From Haplosporangium gracile (Eukaryota; Mortierellomycota; Mortierellomycetes; Mortierellales; Mortierellaceae), in NCBI GenBank assembly GCA_015499985.1, contig JAAAUF010000933.1:1-15836 (forward strand): 15,836 bases of DNA, given 5' to 3'. The notes below the pieces were generated by a model. The model was not told where the DNA came from. It worked only from the letters and a program-made list of their open reading frames with translations, and did not search any database. The position numbers were made by a program, and so were the translations under genes. Of this stretch, positions 8,668-15,836 are shown one piece after another (the first letter of the stretch is position 1; each line of letters starts with the position of its first letter).

Positions 8668-9400
8668 TAGCGAGAGGGTAATTAAAATTCGGGGTTTTTT
8701 CTCCACGAGCATACAGGAGAAGGAGAGAGTCGGTGCTCAACCCTCTTTCTTCTTCCTCTCTGGCTGCCCGCATCGCCCCCTTCGTACTTTTCGTGTTCTT
8801 GCGGGAGGGACAAAGAAAACAACCGATCAGAAATGAAATTGGGAGTGAACCAGAAAGGTAGAATGAGGGTCAGAGGGAGGAAGAGAGGAGGAGGGGACGC
8901 AACCATAAAAAAAAAGTTATCGAGTCATAGAAAAGTAGGGCTCAACATTCATATGCAACAGAACGGCGGGTAGGTGCCTTATTTTTTTTCTCCGACTCGC
9001 TCCTTCTTCTGCCTAGTGCCCTCCTTACCAAGAGTTATGGACAAAATGGCTGTGGACCAAAGGCTTCTTTTACATCATCCGGTACCTGGATAACTGTACT
9101 ACTGCAACTACATAAGGGGTTTTTTCATACTGGGGTCATTTTTTTCTTTTCATGAAGTGAAACCATGTTGAAAAAGAAAGGCGGGGTGTGCAGTCGTCAG
9201 AACGGCCAAATCGGCAGATCAAAAATAAGTACCTTTCAAACTGGTTCTAGGGCTATTCATTTTTTGAAGAGTCATGGAGCAAAGCCACCAACCCACTCTC
9301 CTACAATGTAGAGAGATCAATCAGAAATCAAATCAATCGAAGGCAAACCCTACACGGCGATACAGAAAAATAAGAGCATTCGTCCAACGCATTATTTGCC

Positions 9401-9407
9401 TGACTCA
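9401..9407 (+). promoter_or_regulatory. TGACTCA, Gcn4/CPC1-type bZIP site
   Basis: This is the exact palindromic core bound by fungal Gcn4/CPC1, the activator of amino-acid biosynthesis genes during starvation. It lies 27 nt before a TATA box and 184 nt before the asparagine synthetase ATG, a gene type known to be a Gcn4 target in yeast. Occupancy is inferred. Confidence 0.6.
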
Positions 9408-9433
9408 ACCATTTTTTTTACTTCCTTGATCAC

Positions 9434-9441
9434 TATATATA
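9434..9441 (+). promoter_or_regulatory. TATA box of the asparagine synthetase gene
   Basis: TATATATA, preceded by CAC and followed at once by a long pyrimidine tract, lies 150 nt before the ATG. Placement fits a core promoter. Confidence 0.6.
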
Positions 9442-9590
9442 CTTCTCCTCCTCTCTTTCTTTTCGCCTCTTTATCTCTCACTTCCTTCCCCTGCCTTTTC
9501 TCCGACTCTCGTTGTCGCTTCTTGTTCTCTCTCTCCCTCCCTCCTTCGACTCCTCTCCTTCCTTCCTTCTAATACATACATAAGATCACC

Positions 9591-12392
9591 ATGTGCGGTA
9601 TCTTTGGAGTCTACAACTTGTCCGGCGATGCCAACGCCTTCCGTCAGCGCGCCCTCTTCCTTTCCAAGAAGTAAGTCCTTTGCTTCCTTCCAATCTTCAC
9701 TTCTCACTACATCTTTCTTTTCTTTTTCGCTTGGATTGTCGATGGGCCTTGTGGATCAAGTTGCTTTATTTCTCTCGGGATCCTGATGACTTTTTCGGAA
9801 GAAAGGCGAGCAACACCGCTGTTTTAACACCCATGCGACAAAGGACGGATCACAAGTGGACGTTGGAGGCGTCGAACAACCACCCAGAGTGCAGCAACGT
9901 GCATGGATCGAAAATCAAAAGATGGTTTGCAAGAAGCAAAGCAGCCGATCTATTATGACTCGCTCACTTCTGCAATCGAAGTTCCCTTGCACTCTTACAA
10001 CAAAGCGATCAAAGAAGAAAGACGCAGTTGACTCACCAACAACCTCAACTCTTGCTTGTTACTTATCGATCTATGTAGGCTCCGTCACCGTGGCCCCGAT
10101 TGGAGCGGATGCACTGTTGCTGGCAACCACATTCTCTGCCACGAGCGTCTTGCCATTGTCGGTGTTGGTGAGTCACTTGTGTCCCCTTTTTTTCCTTGTG
10201 CATTTTAACCTTTGGCCAAAATGGAGCAGAGGAGCAGAGGCCAAGATCGGAGAATTTTCTATCTATGATAACATATGAATTCAGGACAGACGGACAAACG
10301 ACAGATCAAACGACAAAAGGGCGGATCGAATTATTTTTTCCCTCTCTCTGTGTGACTGGTAGACGTAGGAGGAAGCCATGACAGGACTTAGTTGGACGAA
10401 TCAAAGGACAAGCAAAAGGAGCCTGAAGTTGACTGAGCCTTCCGTGGAATATTGCGGCGAACGGGGTCTGGCAGCAGAATCAGACAATCTCCAAGCTATT
10501 GAAAAATGACTTACACACCCGACAGTCAGCTCGCATATGATTATAACTCGAGAATAACACTACCGGGGCTGAAAAAGAGAAGGCAAAGGGGATGTGAAAT
10601 AGATCAGCACGGCGATAGAAGGAAGAGAAATCTTGGATTTTAAACGGACATTTTATACTTGTTGCCAGGACGGATGACTGACAATCTCATTCTTCTTTTG
10701 GATATCTAACAGAGTCGGGAGCTCAACCCTTGACCAACGATGACGAGACCTTGATCTTGTCCGTCAACGGCGAGATCTACAACCACAAGGCCCTTCGCAA
10801 GATGTGCGCCGAGGGAACTCACTTCAAGACCCAGTCTGACTGTGAGGTCATCCTTCACCTCGTACGTTTCTTTCTATCTTTTTGTAACTGTCTGGATCAT
10901 TTTGATATCTTCTGCAAGATGTTCAATTTTGCTTGACAAAAAGAAGAACGGCGGCTAACCATAAACTGAAATCGGAAAACCTATAATACTTTAATAGTAC
11001 AAGACGATGGGTGCTGATGTTGTCAAGCACCTCGACGGAATGTTCTCTTGGGTCCTCCTCGACACCAAGAAGAACCGCATCCTTGCTGCCCGCGACCCCA
11101 TCGGTATCACCACCCTCTACCAGGGCTGGAACAGCAAGCAGCCCGGCACCATCTACTTTGCCTCTGAACTCAAGGCCCTCAACGAGGAGTGCGACCGCAT
11201 CATTGCCTTCCCCCCTGGTCACATCTTTGACTCTGAGACTGGCGAGACCACCCGGTACTTTGAGCCCACCTGGTGGGATGGTGAGAAGATCCCTTCAAAC
11301 CCCGTCGACTACAAGCTTATCCGTGAGTCGCTCGAGAAGGCTGTCCGCAAGAGATTGATGTCTGAGGTCCCCTACGGTGTCCTTCTCTCTGGAGGACTTG
11401 ATTCCTCCTTGATTGCTTCGATCGCTGCCCGTGAGACCCAGAAGATTATCGACGGCACTGTCCCCCTCAACAAGGATGGTGACGATGTTGACGAGTCTGC
11501 TGTTGCCTCCTGGCCCCGCCTCCACTCGTTCTCGATCGGTCTTGAGGGCTCACCCGATCTGGCTGCTGCCCGTGTCGCTGCTGACTTCTTGAAGACTGTC
11601 CATCACGAGTACACCTTCACTGTTCAGGATGGTCTGGATGCTATCGCCGATGTTGTGTACCACCTCGAGACCTACGATGTGACGACCATCCGTGCCTCGA
11701 CCCCCATGTACATGTTGAGCAGAAAGATCAAGGCCATGGGTGTCAAGATGGTCCTCTCCGGCGAGGGAGCCGACGAGATCTTTGGAGGTTACCTCTACTT
11801 CCACGCCGCTCCCTCGGCCGCCGACCTCCACACCGAGACCGTCTCCCGCGTCAAGAACCTCCACTACGCTGATTGCCTCCGCGCCAACAAGTCGACCATG
11901 GCCTGGGGTGTTGAGGCCCGTGTCCCCTTCCTGGACAAGGCCTTCCTCGAGGTCGCCATGAACGTCGACCCTAAGGAGAAGATGTCCTTCAAGGGTAAGA
12001 TGGAGAAGCACATCCTCCGTAAGGCATTCGACACTTCGGACGACCCCACCGCTCAGCCTTACTTGCCCGACTCAATCCTCTGGCGCCAGAAGGAGCAGTT
12101 CTCGGATGGTGTCGGATACAGCTGGATTGACACCCTCAAGGACACTGCCGTCGCCAAGGTCTCGGATGAGGAGTTTGCTAAGGCTGCCGCTCGCTGGCCC
12201 CAGGATACCCCCCAGACCAAGGAGGCTTACTGGTACCGTGAGGTCTTTGAGCAGTGGTTCCCCCAGGAGGCCTGCACAGAGTCCGTCGTCCGCTGGATCC
12301 CTCGTGGTGACTGGGGTTGTCCTGCTGACCCCTCCGGCCGTGCCCAGAAGGTCCACGATGCTGCCTACGATAAGAACGCTCCCCAGGCTTAA
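9591..12392 (+). CDS. ASN1: Asparagine synthetase (glutamine-hydrolysing)
   Basis: Exons 9591-9670, 10079-10167, 10713-10861 and 10998-12392 join in frame (phases 2, 1, 0) to 570 residues, close to the ~572 of yeast Asn1. The enzyme makes asparagine from aspartate, glutamine and ATP in the cytosol. The start MCGIFGVYN is fixed by Cys2, the N-terminal nucleophile of the class II glutaminase domain after Met removal. RHRGPDW (~29-35), HERLAIVG and VNGEIYNH of the glutaminase domain are rebuilt exactly across introns 1-3. The synthetase domain has the ATP pyrophosphatase loop SGGLDSS at ~237-243, [13 protein letters not shown], and [10 protein letters not shown]. Introns 1 and 2 are long (408 and 545 nt) compared with intron 3 (136 nt), and their acceptors are GTAG and ACAG. 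Codon usage is strongly C-biased. A Gcn4-type site and TATA box lie upstream, suggesting induction by amino-acid starvation. No key residue is missing. Confidence 0.96.
9671..10078 (+). other. Asparagine synthetase intron 1, 408 nt
   Basis: Donor GTAAGT, acceptor ATGTAG. The intron is longer than most here and contains a second TGACTCA (10029-10035). No exon or RNA gene is recognisable inside. Confidence 0.88.
10168..10712 (+). other. Asparagine synthetase intron 2, 545 nt
   Basis: Donor GTGAGT, acceptor TAACAG. A CTAAC touches the acceptor and is too close to serve as branch site; CTGAC at 10677-10681 is a better candidate. The interior is A/G/C-rich with repeated GACAAAC/GACAGATC-like words and shows no coding signal. 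Confidence 0.88.
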
Positions 12393-13427
12393 AGCTTTGT
12401 CCTATGGGTCGTTTATGTGTATAGTTTTGTTAGGCGTCTCTCCCCCCCCTTTTTTCACCATTGCATTTTTCTTCAATAATACATTGTTTAACATACAAAC
12501 CTGGGCGAGTGATCTTATTGCATGTGTTGAATGATGTTTATGATTGTTGTTTGTTTTGGTCCCTGGTGTCCTTTTGCGGTGTGTATGTTGTCTTGAGATC
12601 GGTAACGAGCTGCAGAGAGTGGCGTCTTCGTTCGGGACAGGGGACAGTGGGTGGCGGATAGTAGAGGGATGGACAGAAGGAAAAAGAAGCGAAGGAAGGG
12701 AGTGTGAGAAAAAAAAAACGACGACGACAAAGAAGAAAAAGAAAAAGTAAGAAAGTAGATGAAAAGTCCTTCTGTGTTGGTCGGTAATGAAGAAACGCAG
12801 AAATGAGGATCGGATAAGATCGATGGTGTGCTTTTCTGTACACTTTATCCCGTTTCTTTGTTGTTGATTTTGTTTAATTGCCTGGTGCATAGTGGCATGG
12901 TGATTGTGTGGACGATATTATACTTGTCCTTGTTGCAACGCATGAATGACATGAAGAGATGTATTGATAACGTCAAAGTGGCAATGGTGAAGAGCAAGGA
13001 CGAAATATTGGTCCGTCTTGTCTCTTCCAATTGCACTCTCCCTCTCTCTTTCTCTCTTATCCTTCCCCGTGTTTAAAGCAATTGAAGACTAAAAGAAAGT
13101 AGGGGGAGAGGGTGAGCGAGCGGTATGAGGGGCTCTACCTGTTGCTGCAGGCATGGCCTCGAAATTTTCCGAATGACACCATCGTCTCTGCAATTTGTTG
13201 GACGCCATTCGCTGCTTTTGTGTTGTTGTAAGTGTAAGTTGTTCAGGGTCGGACAGGGGGAGAACTACGCACATGCCAACTATGCCTGTGTGTGCAACTT
13301 GCTTGGATATGCGTGAATGAGCCGTGGAGTATGAGGCAGGGGGCAATTGGGCTATCCCGCTGGCTGGTTGGTGGATGAATGGGTTTGATCGTTTGTGTTT
13401 GTTTTCAGGGACAGAACAAAAAATGGG

Positions 13428-13434
13428 TTAGTAA
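13428..13434 (+). promoter_or_regulatory. TTAGTAA, Yap1-type response element candidate
   Basis: TTAGTAA (reverse complement TTACTAA) is the consensus bound by fungal AP-1 factors of the Yap1/Pap1 class in oxidative stress. It lies about 400 nt before the start of GCLM, a glutathione-synthesis gene. A chance match in a promoter region of this size is quite possible. Confidence 0.3.
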
Positions 13435-13584
13435 TGGGTTTAGCGCAAGCACAGGGAGTGGATCGATCCACGACAATAATAGGGCTGACCCACTTCCTCT
13501 TCAGTGATCACAAAAGAAGAATAGGAAACAAGTCACCGTTTTGAATAAAAGCACGTAATTCTTCATTTAACAGACACTCTATTT

Positions 13585-13635
13585 CACTTCTTTCTACTCC
13601 ACTTCTTTCTGCTTCACTTCTTTCTACTTTCACTT
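13585..13635. repeat. Short tandem repeat, 15-16 nt unit, about 3.3 copies
   Basis: Units CACTTCTTTCTACTC, CACTTCTTTCTGCTT and CACTTCTTTCTACTTT follow one another, then a partial CACTT. The repeat lies about 200-245 nt before the GCLM ATG. Confidence 0.85.
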
Positions 13636-13830
13636 GTATAGTTCCTGCTTCTTCAATCATAGACTCGTTCAAACACATTTTCATTCTCGGTGTTCTCATT
13701 GCTCATTTCTCTTTTCTTTTTCTTTTTTTTTTACCTTTTCTTTTTCGCATTCATTTTCATTCTTTCATTCCACCGCCCCTTTTGTTTCGTTTCTTGTAGA
13801 GCCTGAAACATACTCTCAAGATTCTACAAT

Positions 13831-15711
13831 ATGACTGCAGTTCAAGCCACGGATGACATCTACAGCGGACAGCACTACTTCGCCAATGGAAAAGCCAACT
13901 ACCACAGTAATGGAGCCCAGAACAGAGACAGAGTCCTCCCGGCCGCATTTTCCAAGGATGCATTTTCGCATTTGACGCTTTTCACGGGGAACACGATGGT
14001 CACAGGGACGACTGGGCTGTTGAACACTTCTTTGAAGAAGTCTAACCGGGAGGTAAGGATTTATTCTATGTAGATGGAGAGAAGCAGGAACGGCAGGAAG
14101 CACAGGAGCAGAGAAGATCAGGAATATACGACAAAGATGTGGAGCAGGAGGGTGGGAAAGGTTTGTCGTTTTTGCCTCTACAATAATATGGATGGACAAC
14201 AACAGGACAACAGGAGCAATACAAGCCGTGCAACAGCAGCAACCCGATCGGCTCACATTACCAACAAGGGGTGTTTTGTCTTTTTTTTTTCTTATTGTAT
14301 GGCGTCGTATGAATTGCGTGTGCAGTGTGTTGTTGAGTCAATCGGATGTGGACATTTCAATTTGGTGGCAAACAGAAACCTTATCCTCCTCTACTTCTCT
14401 CGTAAAAAGTGTTCTTCGTACCTCTTTCTGTCCTTGATTTTAAAATGATTTTGCCCTTTTCTCATAGCTTGTATCTGCGATCGACCACACATTAAACTGG
14501 TCCCTCGAGTCCGCACAGATCCATGGCCGTGCAATTACTATCGCCGACAGCTCAACCCTGGGACCCCTCAAGGAGGATCGTTCCAAATATGAGATCACCG
14601 GTAAGTAATTAATAATAGTACACGCCTCACATGTTCACTCATACCAGTCATACCGTCTTACATACGCTCTAATGCCCCCAAACCGAGACTTACTTGATTA
14701 CTCACCTCATTGATAATAATCTCCCAAACAAATATAGTCAAGCTGTTCTTCTTATCGCCTCATGGGTTATCTGAGCCCCTCTCTGTCGATCGCCTCCACA
14801 ACGCTATTCAACACCTGGAAACAGCACTCGCAGCAACCTCTACAAATATCAAGATTGATCACTTCATCCTCGCCATCCCCAACCAAACATTCGATGAGAA
14901 CGATCTGGACTCGTCCGAGATTGAACAGTTCACAGAGGATGTTCAGTCGCTCTACTTGCCCATTTGGAAACGACTCTCAGAACTGCGTCAGACCGGCAAG
15001 ATTGGTCGATTGGGCGTGTCCGAGTTCTCGAAACAGCAATTGGAGATCTTGAAGGCTGCTGCGGTTCAGGTGGGGGCGGTGGTCCCCGAGATCAATCAGG
15101 TTAATTTGGAGGACTGTTGTGTGTTGCCCAAGGGACTGATCGAATATGCTAAGGCTGAGGGAATTGAACTCTTAACCCATGGGGATTCGTCAGGTAGGAA
15201 AAAATGAAAACGATTTTATTGTGTTTTTCTGGAGGAAGAGAAAATGAAAGGGTATGGGCAGGTGAAGAACAATGCATGCAGTTGCAGGGAAACATTGTTT
15301 TTTTATGGCACTGCAACCATGTTCCCTGTTGCCTCCTTTTGAGGATCAACTCTGATCCGTCTCCTCTTTTTTTTCTATAACCCATAGACATTCTGCCCAA
15401 ATCAACATTGGCTTCGCTGCTGCAACCTCATTTGGCAGCGACATCGGCGTCGTTGCTGGAACCCAACTTTGTGCTCAAGTATTCCGTGCTGATCAGTAGT
15501 CGGGGTCTGATCTCCAGGAAAGGGTATGTAATTATAAGCATATGTAATGAGGGACAGGGCAGGGGGAATGTACGAAATTAATAGGCCTTAGGTGGGTAGG
15601 CGGGCGGAGAGGGTATCTTGGCAGAATTATGAATCCCACTGCCGATGTCTATTTCTGACAATGGTCTGTTATTTTATTTGTAGATATATTGTGGATGCAG
15701 GATCCGAGTAA
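13831..15711 (+). CDS. GCLM: Glutamate-cysteine ligase modifier (regulatory) subunit
   Basis: Exons 13831-14052, 14468-14600, 14738-15193, 15388-15523 and 15684-15711 join in frame (phases 0, 1, 1, 2) to 324 residues. All four introns are GT-AG (415, 137, 194 and 160 nt). The protein has the aldo/keto reductase-like fold of GCLM: KIGRLGVSEFS, then EINQVNLEDCCVLPKGL, YAKAEGIELLTHGDSSDILP, and a C-terminal LEPNFVLKYSVLISSRGLI with KGYIVDAG. The human GCLM has the matching NQVNLASCCVMPP, IQLLTHNDPKELL, LLRYSVIVKSRGII and KGYI. GCLM has no ligase activity of its own; it binds the catalytic subunit GCLC, lowering its glutamate Km and easing glutathione feedback, in the first step of glutathione synthesis. 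The protein is longer than human GCLM (274 aa), partly through its N-terminal part. The final exon is very short, but its GG/A phase and KGYI match support it. Confidence 0.92.
14053..14467 (+). other. GCLM intron 1, 415 nt
   Basis: Donor GTAAGG, acceptor CATAG. It is the longest of the four introns and carries a TGAGTCA (AP-1/Gcn4 core) at 14334-14340. A plus-strand frame through it is not conserved-looking and would break the GCLM frame. Confidence 0.85.
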
Positions 15712-15779
15712 ACTAGGGAATGACGAGGATCGAGAGACTTACATGGACACAACCACAATTAACAAATTACAGCAACATG

Positions 15780-15785
15780 AATAAA
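15780..15785 (+). terminator. Poly(A) signal AATAAA of GCLM
   Basis: AATAAA lies 69 nt after the GCLM stop and just before the TC repeat, a good distance for a fungal 3' UTR. Confidence 0.55.
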
Positions 15786-15792
15786 CGCACGA

Positions 15793-15795
<3 letters not shown>

Positions 15796-15836
<41 letters not shown>
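15796..15836. repeat. TC dinucleotide microsatellite, cut by window end
   Basis: An uninterrupted TC repeat of at least 41 nt runs off the right edge, just past the GCLM poly(A) signal. Its true length cannot be seen. Confidence 0.97.

Larger units (their letters stand above)
8668..9590. other. Intergenic region with the asparagine synthetase promoter
   Basis: No supportable exon lies in these 923 nt. The right half holds the asparagine synthetase promoter: TGACTCA at 9401-9407, TATATATA at 9434-9441, then a pyrimidine tract (CTCC/TTCC repeats) from 9443 to 9570 that probably covers the transcription start and 5' UTR. The left part is purine-rich (GAGAGGAGGAGG near 8880-8895) without recognisable elements. 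Confidence 0.55.
12393..13830. other. Intergenic region between asparagine synthetase and GCLM
   Basis: These 1.44 kb hold the asparagine synthetase 3' UTR, an A-rich stretch (12707-12760), a T/G-rich middle without coding signal, and the GCLM promoter on the right. Open frames on both strands are short and low in complexity. Toward GCLM lie TTAGTAA (13428-13434), a 14-nt palindrome GTGGATCGATCCAC (13458-13471), a 15-nt tandem repeat (13585-13635) and a pyrimidine tract (13700-13790). Confidence 0.5.

Noticed and set aside
10169..10175. TGAGTCA at the start of asparagine synthetase intron 2
   Set aside because: It overlaps the GTGAGT splice donor, so the match is explained by the splice consensus.
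11550..12011. Antisense 153-codon frame within asparagine synthetase
   Set aside because: Long antisense frames are common opposite C-biased codons; the plus-strand protein is unambiguous.
12402..12890. Minus-strand 162-codon frame after asparagine synthetase
   Set aside because: Its product is low-complexity (Phe, His, Ser runs) from T-rich 3' flank, without a recognisable domain or splice context.
1..15836. Search for tRNA, rRNA, CRISPR, transposase and terminal inverted repeats
   Set aside because: No GGTTCGANTCC-type B box, no repeat-spacer array, and no transposase or reverse-transcriptase motif was seen on either strand.

Overview
This is a window of nuclear DNA from a fungus. Five protein-coding genes are broken by short GT-AG introns (90-200 nt, plus a few of 400-720 nt), often with CTAAC-type branch points. 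Highly expressed genes prefer C-ending codons, and pyrimidine-rich tracts lie just upstream of several start codons. The proteins read as fungal, and the style suggests an early-diverging lineage such as Mortierellomycotina; that placement is inference. I see no bacterial-type operon, CRISPR array, tRNA, rRNA or transposon.

Layout: (1) 3-137, the last codons of ribosomal protein eL13 (RPL13), + strand. (2) 1221-3273, a three-exon MFS transporter of the DHA2/Atr1-like type, + strand. (3) 3503-5017, a four-exon gene on the - strand for a mitochondrially targeted protein with a Glu-Lys repeat, perhaps Tim44-like/Mba1/mL45-related (tentative). (4) 5562-6829, ribosomal protein uS9 (RPS16), + strand, three exons, whose first intron is a non-canonical GC-AG intron of 720 nt. 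(5) 8205-8667, a small secreted cysteine-rich protein whose signal peptide and cysteine-rich body lie in different frames, so it is either a decayed gene or contains a sequence error. (6) 9591-12392, glutamine-hydrolysing asparagine synthetase, + strand, four exons, with a TGACTCA (Gcn4/CPC1-type) site and a TATA box upstream. (7) 13831-15711, glutamate-cysteine ligase modifier subunit (GCLM), + strand, five exons, the regulatory partner in glutathione synthesis. The window ends in a TC dinucleotide repeat.

Exon boundaries were worked out by hand from splice consensus, reading-frame phase and known family sequence. For RPS16, ASN and GCLM every junction keeps frame and rebuilds conserved motifs, giving proteins of 143, 570 and 324 residues. 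The genes are individually regulated housekeeping and stress/metabolic genes: cytosolic ribosome (RPL13, RPS16), mitochondrion, amino-acid synthesis and glutathione. I found no convincing new multi-gene system. The best leads are the GC-AG intron in RPS16, the broken secreted-protein gene, and the promoter motifs that fit known control of asparagine and glutathione synthesis.
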